Of a DNA stretch of 33,941 nt, positions 1 through 7,972 are shown in pieces. Source of the stretch: JANTGF01 sp033791445 (lineage in GTDB: Bacteria > Bacteroidota > Bacteroidia > Bacteroidales > VadinHA17); the NCBI GenBank assembly GCA_033791445.1, contig JASJGS010000231.1, positions 1 to 33,941 on the forward strand, given 5' to 3'. A program made the translations under genes and the position numbers. The notes beneath the pieces were generated by a model. The model saw nothing but the letters and a program-made list of their open reading frames with translations. It had not been told where the DNA came from and did not search any database. The number at the start of each line of letters is the position of its first letter. The first letter of the stretch is position 1.

Positions 1-848
1 CTATTACTTTCATCGTTATCGTAGCTATACTTTTCTAATACACCATTATCCGATTGTCCAACTGCATCTGAAACCTTAATACCCACATTTAAATTTTCTG
101 CCATCCAGAGCTGGCTTCCGATCTGGGCAGTTTTGTAAACTTTCCCATCACGCGAGTCTGTCAAATCAGAACCAGGCACCACAATAATAGTAAATTCTAC
201 CTCATTCCCATACCCTGTTCCATATGATGTTGTGGCATAGGCTCGTATATAAATTGTTACATTTATTGTCAAATCAGTTAGTTTACTATCGTAGCTTCCT
301 ATTCCAGTCCCATCTGAAGTGTGATCATCAGAAATAGTGGGATTTCCTGAGGTATTCCAGCAAACTCCTCTAGCAGATATTTCGGAACCACCATTCGCAG
401 TCACTTCACCACCCGAAGAAACGGTACTAATTGTAAACTTCGAAATAGAAGAAGTGGTTAACTGAGGAATGCCTTCACTTGTATTAAAGCTCTCAATCGA
501 GCCATATATAACCTTGTCCTCCTGAACGGCATAAGCCCTTATGTAATAGGTAATACCTGCATCCAAGCCTAATATTTCACTTGTAAAAGAACCTATGCTT
601 GCTGTACCAATACTGGTTTTATAATCGTTGGTACTTGGCTGTGATGTTGTTGACCAACAATGACCATATTCAATAACTCCACCACCCAGATCAATCAAAT
701 TTCCTATTGCTTTTGCTGAAGAAGCAGTTACTTCCTGGATTTGACCAGTATCAATCTTTGCCGGGTCAATCTTCTGACAGGAAGAAATAAACAATGTCAT
801 TCCCACTACTGTGGATATCAGGCCAAATTTCTTGAAAGTATCAAACAT
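1..848 (-). CDS. Surface lipoprotein with two FN3-like repeats and a FISUMP domain (C-terminus outside window)
   Basis: Only the first 282 codons are in the window; the gene runs off the left edge. The N-terminus is a lipoprotein signal: a short charged start, a hydrophobic stretch and a lipobox ending ISSC, with Cys24 as the lipidation site. Two related repeats follow, at about residues 45-122 and 130-222. Each has a GHCW or GVCW motif followed by a Thr/Ser/Gly-rich stretch and YYIRAYA or IYIRAYA, a pattern common in Bacteroidota FN3-like repeats. From about residue 227 the sequence DSRDGKVYKTAQIG, then WMAENLN and KYSYDNDES, matches the start of the Fibrobacter succinogenes major paralogous (FISUMP) domain. 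The protein is probably outer-membrane anchored and surface exposed; its ligand is unknown. A hairpin separates it from the glycosyltransferase gene upstream and a TATTTTTG -7 element lies just before it, so it probably has its own promoter. Confidence 0.85.
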   Translation of the reverse strand, partial: MFDTFKKFGLISTVVGMTLFISSCQKIDPAKIDTGQIQEVTASSAKAIGNLIDLGGGVIEYGHCWSTTSQPSTNDYKTSIGTASIGSFTSEILGLDAGITYYIRAYAVQEDKVIYGSIESFNTSEGIPQLTTSSISKFTISTVSSGGEVTANGGSEISARGVCWNTSGNPTISDDHTSDGTGIGSYDSKLTDLTINVTIYIRAYATTSYGTGYGNEVEFTIIVVPGSDLTDSRDGKVYKTAQIGSQLWMAENLNVGIKVSDAVGQSDNGVLEKYSYDNDESN

Positions 849-871
849 ATTAAAAAAATAAATTAAGGTTG

Positions 872-879
872 CAAAAATA
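872..879 (-). promoter_or_regulatory. Candidate -7 promoter element of the FISUMP lipoprotein gene
   Basis: Read on the minus strand this is TATTTTTG, a perfect TAnnTTTG Bacteroidota -7 element, followed by CA. Transcription would begin about 17 nt before the ATG at 848. No convincing TTG -33 element is seen at the expected distance, so the call rests on the -7 match and its position just after a terminator-like hairpin. Confidence 0.4.
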
Positions 880-891
880 AATATTATACGG

Positions 892-912
892 AAAACCTAA
901 GCTTAAGGTTTT
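892..912 (-). terminator. Hairpin after the glycosyltransferase gene, probable terminator
   Basis: A perfect 7-bp inverted repeat, AAAACCT and AGGTTTT, encloses the 7-nt loop AAGCTTA. It lies between the end of the glycosyltransferase gene and the promoter of the lipoprotein gene, both on the minus strand. The stem ends in a short U-run but no long U-tract follows it, so termination strength is uncertain. Confidence 0.45.
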
Positions 913-974
913 TCAATTTATAGTTAATATCTACATCTAAATAAATCCTATGACCAGGTATTCTTCAAGGGCAA

Positions 975-2096
975 TTAATATTTCCTATCCTTCCAGCTGA
1001 ATTTTGCAAATATCAAGCCAAAGAATCCAGTTAGTGTAACATACAAAGGATAAATTACTTGCAGAGGAATAAAATACCTGATGAGATCTTTTCTATCAAA
1101 AAAGGAAAGTACACTTGAAAGAAGCAGATAATCCGGAACAGATTTTATGACAAAAAGAAATGCATACATAATAAAGAAGATTGGGTAAAAAATCCCTGCT
1201 ATCAATGTGCTAAGCATTAGAAAACCCACTAGCCAAACTATGACTGCTGAAAAAATCATGTCGAAATCCGTATAGTATTTACTTTTAGATACCCATCGCA
1301 CTCTTTGTTGCCAAAGTTCCTCAAATCCTGTCGGTAAATGGGTTGAAACAGCAGCCTTATTTGATTTTAAAAACCGGATTTTCGATTGCTCATTTTTCTT
1401 AAGTTTAAGCATGAAAAAAATATCTTCTCCTGAAGCTGTTTCACTATTAAAAGGTTGCGATACAGAATTAAAAGAAGTGCGAGGATAAGCCAGGTTTGCA
1501 CCATTGTTCATTATGGGATGCTTTATGCTGGCAGCACCAGCTGCAGAGCCAATCAAACTAAAAAACTCCAATGCTACCAACTTTGAGAAAATACTCTCAT
1601 TTCTTGCTGGCAGAACCGGACCAATAAGCATGTTAGGACTGTTTTCACTGTAATAAGATGTAATTGTTTTCAACCAATCATTGCCCATTCTGCAATCGGC
1701 ATCAGTTGTAATAAAAAGCTCTCCAGAGCATATTTCAATAGCTTCCGATATAGCCTGTTTCTTTCCTTCGCCTTGGTTCTTTATTAGTTTGAAAGAAGTA
1801 TTAACTTCAATACGATTTTTAACCAAATCATATGATCCATCCGTAGAGTGATCATCTACAAGAATTACCTCAAACAATTCTGAAGAATAGCTTTGGTTTA
1901 TAAGATCGTTAAGTAAATTTTGTAAAACCTTCTCTTCATTTCGAAAAGCAACAATTACAGAGACTTTTGGTGAGAAAGTAAAGCTTCCAGGCTTGAAAAC
2001 AGGAGTTTTTATCCAACCATAATAGTACCAAAATATCAGGCTGGAATATATAATTCCAGATATGACAACAAGAAAGCCAATTAAAGTAATAGTCAT
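975..2096 (-). CDS. Membrane-bound family 2 glycosyltransferase
   Basis: The 373-residue protein begins with one membrane segment (residues about 3-23), followed by a cytoplasmic GT-A domain and a C-terminal cluster of hydrophobic segments (about 281-365). The GT2 sequence motifs are clear: VSVIVAFRNEE at 45-55, the DDHSTDG nucleotide-sugar motif at 81-87, the metal-binding DAD at 132-134, SGED at 222-225 containing the likely general base, and QQRVRW at 263-268. The last motif is the Q-x-x-R-W signature of processive synthases related to chitin, hyaluronan or poly-GlcNAc synthases. A role in exopolysaccharide or glycolipid assembly is likely, but the sugar cannot be told. The ATG at 2096 was chosen: the frame extends to a TTG at 2186, but homologues usually begin directly at this first membrane helix. 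It lies last in a minus-strand run nhaA-GNAT-glycosyltransferase. Confidence 0.85.
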   Translation of the reverse strand: MTITLIGFLVVISGIIYSSLIFWYYYGWIKTPVFKPGSFTFSPKVSVIVAFRNEEKVLQNLLNDLINQSYSSELFEVILVDDHSTDGSYDLVKNRIEVNTSFKLIKNQGEGKKQAISEAIEICSGELFITTDADCRMGNDWLKTITSYYSENSPNMLIGPVLPARNESIFSKLVALEFFSLIGSAAGAASIKHPIMNNGANLAYPRTSFNSVSQPFNSETASGEDIFFMLKLKKNEQSKIRFLKSNKAAVSTHLPTGFEELWQQRVRWVSKSKYYTDFDMIFSAVIVWLVGFLMLSTLIAGIFYPIFFIMYAFLFVIKSVPDYLLLSSVLSFFDRKDLIRYFIPLQVIYPLYVTLTGFFGLIFAKFSWKDRKY

Positions 2097-2189
2097 AATG
2101 ACTGATAGAACATTTTCTGAGGCATTAATGCAATTTGAAAAGACAAATGCAATGAATGAACAATAAACTGCCCACAAAAATGGCAAAAA

Positions 2190-2642
2190 TCAAGATTTCA
2201 TCCATTCAAACAGGCGATAATGATTCCCATCCATATTTAGTTTTGCATATACTGTCTGGGCTGGTTTATTATCAGAATCAACATACAATCGAATTCCCAT
2301 AATATTTGGCAGCTCAGCTATTTGGTCCTGAATATATTTATACATCATTTTATATACCCCTTGCTTCCTAAATTCAGGCAATACATACACTGACTGTATC
2401 CAGTAAACTTCCCCATTTCTCCAGTCACTCCATTCAAAAGTGGTAAGAAGTGAGGCAGCTACCTTATCCTTTATTGTTGCAGTATAATATTTCCCTTTGG
2501 AGGGATCATCGAAAACAGCTTTCACCCCTTTTTCAACAACATGTCTATCAAGATCAATACCTTCAGTTTCTTTCGCCATGGCCACCTGAAAATCAACAAT
2601 ACGACTTTGATTATTGGGATACGCCTCTGCAACTTCAATCAT
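2190..2642 (-). CDS. GNAT-family N-acetyltransferase
   Basis: The 150-residue protein has the GNAT fold pattern. The central strand YWIQSVYVLPEFRKQGVYK (80-98) contains the acetyl-CoA pyrophosphate-binding loop R/Q-x-x-G (RKQGV at 92-96). LYVDSDNKPAQTVYAKLNM (119-137) is the typical C-terminal motif B, in which a Tyr may act as general acid. The acceptor substrate cannot be predicted; it could be a small amine, an amino acid or a protein N-terminus. It starts 36 bp after the nhaA stop and ends 93 bp before the chosen glycosyltransferase start, so it is probably transcribed with both. No regulatory signal of its own was seen. Confidence 0.85.
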   Translation of the reverse strand: MIEVAEAYPNNQSRIVDFQVAMAKETEGIDLDRHVVEKGVKAVFDDPSKGKYYTATIKDKVAASLLTTFEWSDWRNGEVYWIQSVYVLPEFRKQGVYKMMYKYIQDQIAELPNIMGIRLYVDSDNKPAQTVYAKLNMDGNHYRLFEWMKS

Positions 2643-2678
2643 TTCAATATAAATTTGGATGAATTATATGGACTTATT

Positions 2679-4010
2679 TTACTTTTTGTCAGATTTCCTA
2701 TACTCGGTTTTCAGCAATAAAAGGCCCAAAACTGCTGCAATTACAGAAGCAGCTAATATTCCAACTTTTGATATCTGTACATATTCTTCGGAGCTAAATG
2801 CAAGACCTGAAATAAATATTGACATAGTAAAACCTATACCGGCAAGTAAACCAACCCCATAGATTTGCCTCCAACTTAAACCCTCAGGCAAGGTTGCCAG
2901 TTTTAACCAAACCGCAAGTCTCGAAAATAGGGATATTCCAAGAAATTTCCCGAGCACCAGTCCAAAAATTATTCCAATCGAAATCGGATGGAATAGCATG
3001 CTAAAAAAGTCCCCTTCAATATGCACTCCTGCATTGGCTAGAGCAAAAAGTGGAAGAATTAAGAAGGCAGTAAGAGGATGCATAGCATACTCCATCTTTT
3101 GTAATGGTGTATGGGCCTGGATAGATAACTTCTCGATTTTACTCAATAAGTGAGATTGTTTGCCGGTTAACAGGGCTGAATTATTTGGTTTTTCCTTCTC
3201 AAATTTCTTTATGAATTGGTTTATCCGGTCAATATAGGTGGTCTCAGTAATTTTGGGATTAACAGGAATGGTGAAGGCGATGAGTACTCCGGCAATGGTA
3301 GCATGCACTCCAGAATATATAAATGACATCCAAACTCCAACCAGACCAACAATTGCATAAAATGCCGTTCTCCTGACACCGAGTTGATTTGCTATTATAA
3401 GAACAGATAAGAAAATAGCGGCATTAATTAACTCAGCAAAATTTATGGAGTCTGTATAAAAAATGGCAATAATAAGTATTGCCCCTAAGTCGTCTGCAAT
3501 AGCCAAAGCTGTCAGAAAAATTTTTAAATTAATATTTACCTTGTCGCCAAGTAAGGACAAGATACCCAATGCAAAAGCAATATCCGTTGCCATTGGAATT
3601 CCCCACCCATTCATATATTCAGGGCTATTTATGTTTACGATAACAAAAAAAACAGCCGGTATAACCATACCCCCCACCGCCGCCATAATGGGTAAACTGG
3701 CCTTCTTCATAGTTGATAATTCCCCGGCCATTACCTCACGCTTAATTTCCAGTCCAACAGTAAAAAAGAACAGAGCCATGAGGCCATCATTTATCCAATA
3801 ATGCAAGGTCTCCCGAAGCTCCCAATTCCCAAGTGAAAGACCGAATTCTAAATCATGCCAGATGAAATGGTAACTTTCGTAGAACCTTGAATTTGCCCAT
3901 ACAATAGCCACAATTGTAACAAAGATCAGGATAATCCCACCCAAAGATTCTTCTTTGATATAATTTTTAAAGTTAAAACCTCCAGCGTTAGGATTTTTTA
4001 CAAATTTCAT
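2679..4010 (-). CDS. nhaA: Na+/H+ antiporter NhaA
   Basis: An inner-membrane antiporter that exports Na+ in exchange for protons, important for salt and alkaline-pH tolerance. The 443-residue sequence carries NhaA hallmarks: LHYWINDGLMALFFFTVGLE (69-88), ATDIAFALGI (141-150), whose Asp matches E. coli Asp133, and ALAIADDLGAI (168-178), whose adjacent Asp173-Asp174 correspond to the ion-binding pair Asp163/Asp164 of E. coli. A later GKFLG segment holds the conserved Lys. About 11-12 hydrophobic segments are visible. It is longer than E. coli NhaA (388 residues) because of a hydrophilic insert at about 262-310 and a short C-terminal extension; I believe the insert is seen in other Bacteroidota NhaA proteins. 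The gene lies 58 bp after carB on the same strand. No clear promoter was seen in that gap, so read-through from carB is possible. Confidence 0.95.
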   Translation of the reverse strand: MKFVKNPNAGGFNFKNYIKEESLGGIILIFVTIVAIVWANSRFYESYHFIWHDLEFGLSLGNWELRETLHYWINDGLMALFFFTVGLEIKREVMAGELSTMKKASLPIMAAVGGMVIPAVFFVIVNINSPEYMNGWGIPMATDIAFALGILSLLGDKVNINLKIFLTALAIADDLGAILIIAIFYTDSINFAELINAAIFLSVLIIANQLGVRRTAFYAIVGLVGVWMSFIYSGVHATIAGVLIAFTIPVNPKITETTYIDRINQFIKKFEKEKPNNSALLTGKQSHLLSKIEKLSIQAHTPLQKMEYAMHPLTAFLILPLFALANAGVHIEGDFFSMLFHPISIGIIFGLVLGKFLGISLFSRLAVWLKLATLPEGLSWRQIYGVGLLAGIGFTMSIFISGLAFSSEEYVQISKVGILAASVIAAVLGLLLLKTEYRKSDKK

Positions 4011-4068
4011 CTTTTAACTAACTTAAGGTTAGAAATAAATCACTATTGATACCAACCTAAGGCAGGTG

Positions 4069-7000
4069 TTAATATTCATCCCAGCTTTTTATAGCTATTT
4101 CGTCTATCTCCATATTACAAAAGGCCAAAATGAATGCACTAGCAAGTCGTGCATTTGTTATAAGTGGAATATTAAAATCCACGGCACTACGTCGAATCAT
4201 ATAATCATTTTCGAGTTCTGACTTTGAAAGGTTTTTTGGGATATTAACAACCAGGTCAATTTCTTTGTTCCGAATTAAATCAAGAGCATTTGGTTGGGAT
4301 TTCTCATCTGGCCAAGCCACTGGAGTAGCCTCAATTCCATTTGATTCAAGGAAACGCTGTGTCCCTCTAGTAGCATACAGACTGTATCCCTTATTTCGAA
4401 GTGCCTGTGCACTATTGATTAGTTCAACCTTATCACGTGCAGGACCGGTTGACAAAAGTATCCCCTTTTTTGGAATATGATAACCCACTGAAAGCATCGA
4501 CTTTAATATCCCTTCATAGAAGTCCTCTCCAATGCAACCCACCTCACCAGTGGAGGACATATCAACACCCAATACCGGGTCAGCTTTTTGAAGTCTGGAA
4601 AAGGAAAACTGGGGGGCTTTTACTCCAACATATTCAAGGTCAAAGATTGATTTACTTGGCTTCGTAACTTCTTTACCAAGCATAATTTTTGTAGCTAACT
4701 CAATGAGATTCATCTTTAATACCTTAGAAACAAAAGGCATACTCCGTGAGGCTCTCAGGTTACATTCAATCACTTTAATATCATTATCCTTTGCCAGGAA
4801 CTGCATATTGAAAGGTCCCGAAATATTCAACTCTTCAGCAACTTGCCTGGATATCTTTTTAATCCTTCGAACAGTTTCAAAATAGATTTTTTGTGGAGGA
4901 AACACCATGGTAGCATCACCAGAATGGACTCCTGCAAACTCAACATGTTCTGAAATAGCATAGGCAATTATCTCACCCTCCTTTGCTACAGCATCAATTT
5001 CGATCTCTTTGGCCTGTTCAATAAATTCAGAAACAACAACTGGATACTGTTTTGAAACATTGGCAGCAAGTTCAAGAAAATGATCCAATTCCTCCTCATT
5101 TGATACTACATTCATGGCCGCACCAGATAAAACATAGGATGGACGCACCAGAACAGGAAAACCAATACGATTTACAAATTCATGAATATCATCAATGTTT
5201 GTTAGTTCCTTCCACTGAGGTTGATCAACCTCAATTTTATCCATCATCATGGAAAACTTATGTCGGTTCTCAGCATTATCAATTGAAATGGGTGAAGTAC
5301 CTAAAATAGGAATATTCTGCCGGTATAGGCGCATAGCCAGATTGTTTGGTATCTGACCACCCATAGAGACAATAACCCCCTTAGGCTCCTCAAGATCAAG
5401 TATATCCATCACCCTTTCAAATGACAGCTCATCAAAATACAGACGATCACTTATATCGTAATCGGTACTAACTGTTTCTGGATTATAATTTATCATTACA
5501 GACCGATACCCCTCTTCCTTTACAGTGGTAAGAGCGTTTACGGTACACCAGTCAAATTCTACACTACTCCCAATTCTGTAAGCACCAGAGCCAAGAACCA
5601 CAACTGATTCTTCTTTATCACCGTAATCTATATCATGTTCATTTCCACTGTAGGTTAAATAAAGATAATTTGTTTGTGCAGGGTATTCTGCCGCCAGAGT
5701 ATCAATCTGTTTTACAAATGGAGTTATACCTTTCGATTTTCTATATTCTCTGACCCGAATAAGATCCTCCTCTATATCATGCACTTCAGACTTTAATATA
5801 TATCTTGCAAGCTGAAAATCAGAAAAACCCAGGATTTTTGATTCCCTGATTTTCTCATTGGATACCTCCTCCAATGAATCATATTTTGTAAGCTGATTCT
5901 TTAGATTTACGATATTTAACAACTTATGTAGAAACCACTTATCAATCTTAGTCAGTTTATGTATTCTATCAATATCATATCCATTTTCAAGGGCTTCAGC
6001 AATCACGAATATCCTCATATCAGTAGGTCGCGATAACTCGTTATCAATATCTTCAAATGTTAAATCCCTGTTTCCCACAAAACCATGCATCCCCTGCCCT
6101 ATCATTCTAAGCCCTTTTTGAATGGCTTCCTCAAAGGTCCTTCCAATTGACATTACCTCTCCCACACTCTTCATGCTGCTACCAATTAAATGGGAAACGC
6201 CCTGAAATTTATTCAGGTCCCATCTTGGTATCTTACAAACAATATAATCAAGAGCCGGTTCAAAACACGCTGTAGTAGTCTTTGTAACTGAGTTTTTTAA
6301 TTCATGTAATCCATAACCCAATGCCAACTTAGCTGCCACAAAAGCAAGAGGATATCCGGTTGCTTTTGAAGCCAATGCACTTGACCTGGACAATCGGGCA
6401 TTCACCTCAATTACCCGGTAATCTTCAGACTCAGGATCCAGGGCATATTGAACGTTGCACTCACCTATGACTCCAATATGACGAATTATTTTTAGGGACA
6501 ATTCCCTTAATTTATGGTATTCACTATTAGTTAATGTTTGAGATGGTGCAACCACTATACTTTCTCCAGTATGTATTCCAAGTGGATCAAAGTTCTCCAT
6601 ATTACATACCGTGATGCAATTGTCATGAATATCTCTTACAACCTCATACTCTACTTCCTTCCATCCTTTAAGAGATTCCTCTACCAAAATTTGGTTGGTA
6701 TAGGTAAATGCTTTTGCAGCTAATACTTCAAGCTCTTCAGTATTTGAACAAAACCCACTACCTTGTCCACCCAGTGTGTAGGCCGCCCTGATAATGATTG
6801 GAAAACCAAGATTTCCTGCCGCTTTTACTGCATCAACAACGCTATTTACAGCAATACTGCGAGGGGTTCTGACATCAATTTCAGCCAGTTTTTTTACAAA
6901 AAACTCCCTGTCTTCAGTATCCATTATCGCCTGGATAGGCGTTCCCAATACTTTTAGATTGTACTTCTCAAATATCCCTTGCTTAAATAATTCAATGCCA

Positions 7001-7287
7001 CAATTGAGAGCAGTTTGACCTCCAAATGCAAGAAGAATTCCTTGAGGATTTTCTTTTGCAATCACCTTCTCGACAAATTCTGCTGTTACCGGAAGAAAGT
7101 AGATTTTGTCGGCAATCTTTTCAGAAGTCTGTACAGTAGCTATATTGGGATTGATCAGTACAGTGTTAATTCCCTCTTCTCTCAAGGCTTTAAGGGCCTG
7201 TGAACCAGAGTAATCAAATTCTCCAGCTTCTCCAATTTTCAAGGCTCCTGAACCCAGGACGAGTATTTTGTTGATTTTTTTATCCAT
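4069..7287 (-). CDS. carB: Carbamoyl-phosphate synthase large subunit
   Basis: Makes carbamoyl phosphate from bicarbonate, two ATP and ammonia tunnelled from CarA, feeding arginine and pyrimidine synthesis. The 1072-residue length matches E. coli CarB (1073). The two homologous ATP-grasp halves are visible: one begins with LGSGALKIGEAGEFDYSG near residue 11, the other with LGSGAYRIGSSVEFDWC near residue 566. An oligomerisation region lies between them, at roughly 400-550. The C-terminal MGS-like allosteric domain (about 936-1072) includes STGPARDKVEL and ends in SWDEY. The ATG at 7287 (MDKKINK) was chosen; the frame can be extended only with a TTG at 7308. It is divergent from argR with 105 bp between them, unlike the usual adjacent carAB arrangement. 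The small-subunit gene is about 3.2 kb away, beyond argH. Confidence 0.97.
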   Translation of the reverse strand: MDKKINKILVLGSGALKIGEAGEFDYSGSQALKALREEGINTVLINPNIATVQTSEKIADKIYFLPVTAEFVEKVIAKENPQGILLAFGGQTALNCGIELFKQGIFEKYNLKVLGTPIQAIMDTEDREFFVKKLAEIDVRTPRSIAVNSVVDAVKAAGNLGFPIIIRAAYTLGGQGSGFCSNTEELEVLAAKAFTYTNQILVEESLKGWKEVEYEVVRDIHDNCITVCNMENFDPLGIHTGESIVVAPSQTLTNSEYHKLRELSLKIIRHIGVIGECNVQYALDPESEDYRVIEVNARLSRSSALASKATGYPLAFVAAKLALGYGLHELKNSVTKTTTACFEPALDYIVCKIPRWDLNKFQGVSHLIGSSMKSVGEVMSIGRTFEEAIQKGLRMIGQGMHGFVGNRDLTFEDIDNELSRPTDMRIFVIAEALENGYDIDRIHKLTKIDKWFLHKLLNIVNLKNQLTKYDSLEEVSNEKIRESKILGFSDFQLARYILKSEVHDIEEDLIRVREYRKSKGITPFVKQIDTLAAEYPAQTNYLYLTYSGNEHDIDYGDKEESVVVLGSGAYRIGSSVEFDWCTVNALTTVKEEGYRSVMINYNPETVSTDYDISDRLYFDELSFERVMDILDLEEPKGVIVSMGGQIPNNLAMRLYRQNIPILGTSPISIDNAENRHKFSMMMDKIEVDQPQWKELTNIDDIHEFVNRIGFPVLVRPSYVLSGAAMNVVSNEEELDHFLELAANVSKQYPVVVSEFIEQAKEIEIDAVAKEGEIIAYAISEHVEFAGVHSGDATMVFPPQKIYFETVRRIKKISRQVAEELNISGPFNMQFLAKDNDIKVIECNLRASRSMPFVSKVLKMNLIELATKIMLGKEVTKPSKSIFDLEYVGVKAPQFSFSRLQKADPVLGVDMSSTGEVGCIGEDFYEGILKSMLSVGYHIPKKGILLSTGPARDKVELINSAQALRNKGYSLYATRGTQRFLESNGIEATPVAWPDEKSQPNALDLIRNKEIDLVVNIPKNLSKSELENDYMIRRSAVDFNIPLITNARLASAFILAFCNMEIDEIAIKSWDEY

Positions 7288-7305
7288 CGCAGATTTATGT
7301 AAGGC

Positions 7306-7313
7306 CAAAATTA
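7306..7313 (-). promoter_or_regulatory. Candidate -7 promoter element of carB
   Basis: The minus strand reads TAATTTTG, a perfect TAnnTTTG. It would place the transcript start about 12 nt before the carB ATG at 7287. No TTG -33 box lies at the usual 17-23 nt spacing, so support is partial. The ARG boxes of argR lie 40-80 bp upstream of this element. Confidence 0.35.
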
Positions 7314-7353
7314 CAAATAAATTTTTGATAATATCTATTTGAAAAATGCAAAT

Positions 7354-7371
7354 AATGTATATTTTTACAAT
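7354..7371. promoter_or_regulatory. ARG box 1 (candidate ArgR operator)
   Basis: The core TGTATATTTTTACA at 7356-7369 matches 11 of 14 positions of the ArgR consensus TGAATwwwwATTCA and is an imperfect palindrome. Its centre is exactly 21 bp from that of box 2, the spacing of paired ARG boxes in E. coli (two 18-bp boxes with 3 bp between), where one ArgR hexamer binds both. It lies in the carB-argR divergent region. Confidence 0.6.
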
Positions 7372-7374
7372 CGT

Positions 7375-7392
7375 ATTGCATATTTATACATC
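7375..7392. promoter_or_regulatory. ARG box 2 (candidate ArgR operator) abutting the argR start codon
   Basis: The core TGCATATTTATACA at 7377-7390 matches 12 of 14 consensus positions. The 18-bp box ends directly before the argR ATG at 7393. ArgR bound here would block transcription or early elongation of its own gene. An effect on carB, whose candidate -7 element is 64 bp away, is possible but less direct. Confidence 0.65.
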
Positions 7393-7869
7393 ATGAGAAA
7401 TAAACCAAATCGCCTATTAGCCATTACTCAAGTTATTGGTTCCCAAAGCATATCGAGCCAGGGTCAGCTACTTAAGTTGATTACTGAAAGAGGATTCTCC
7501 TTTACACAGGCTACTCTTTCAAGGGATCTGAAATACTTAAAAGTTGGTAAAGTTGTTAATTCTGATGGGAGCTATTCATATAAAATTCCCTCGGATAAAT
7601 CAAATTCAAAAATCCCAGATACATCCCCCTCTTTCGTTTCAAATGGGTTTATTGGTTTGCTATTTGCACAAAATCTTGCCATTATAAAAACTGTGCCTGC
7701 ATATGCCAGTAGCCTTGCCATGACTATTGATATGGCTGAAGCTTATGAAATTGCTGGCACATTAGCTGGAGATGATACTATCTTAATTATTCCCCGTGAT
7801 GGAATTTCTGAAAATGATATTAGGAATCGTTTGATATTAATATTCCCAGAACTTAATGACAGAATTTAA
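7393..7869 (+). CDS. argR: Arginine repressor ArgR
   Basis: Arginine-dependent transcription regulator of 158 residues, the usual family size. The N-terminal winged helix-turn-helix includes SSQGQLLKLITERGFSFTQA and the recognition-helix motif TLSRDLKYLKV (41-51). After a Ser/Pro-rich linker (about 66-80), the C-terminal oligomerisation domain carries AGTLAGDDTILII (121-133); its Asp127-Asp128 match the pair that binds arginine in E. coli ArgR. The ATG at 7393 was chosen. Upstream in-frame codons include only a TTG at 7339, and using it would place the ARG boxes inside the gene. Two ARG boxes end at the start codon, so autoregulation is likely. It is followed by argG-argH and is divergent from carB, all arginine-related. 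Confidence 0.93.
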   Translation: MRNKPNRLLAITQVIGSQSISSQGQLLKLITERGFSFTQATLSRDLKYLKVGKVVNSDGSYSYKIPSDKSNSKIPDTSPSFVSNGFIGLLFAQNLAIIKTVPAYASSLAMTIDMAEAYEIAGTLAGDDTILIIPRDGISENDIRNRLILIFPELNDRI

Positions 7870-7882
7870 GAACCACCAGGTT

Positions 7883-7900
7883 GCTGTATAATTATTCATC
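7883..7900. promoter_or_regulatory. ARG box upstream of argG
   Basis: The core TGTATAATTATTCA at 7885-7898 matches 13 of 14 positions of TGAATwwwwATTCA, the best ARG box in the window. It lies 75 bp before the argG ATG and 15 bp after the argR stop, suggesting a separate ArgR-controlled argG promoter. A half-site TGAAT follows at 7911, but not at the 21-bp phase. Confidence 0.65.
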
Positions 7901-7972
7901 TATAGAAAAATGAATTAAATGTCTAAAAGCAACAAACATCACTTAATCTAAAATTATCATAAATACTGAAAA

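Noticed and set aside
2097..2186. Upstream extension of the glycosyltransferase gene to 2186
   Set aside because: It starts with TTG, would add a second hydrophobic segment not usual for the family, and lies 3 nt after the GNAT stop. The ATG at 2096 gives the normal N-terminus.
3463..3801. Antisense open frame within nhaA
   Set aside because: Shadow of the nhaA membrane helices; no start context or homology.
4019..4035. Inverted repeat CTAAC / GTTAG between carB and nhaA as a terminator
   Set aside because: The stem is only 5 bp with no T-run, too weak to support a terminator or operator.
7288..7308. Seven-codon upstream extension of carB
   Set aside because: It depends on a TTG start and covers the candidate promoter; MDKKINKILVLGSG is the usual family start.
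7339..7392. Upstream extension of argR
   Set aside because: It depends on a TTG start and would place both ARG boxes inside the coding region.
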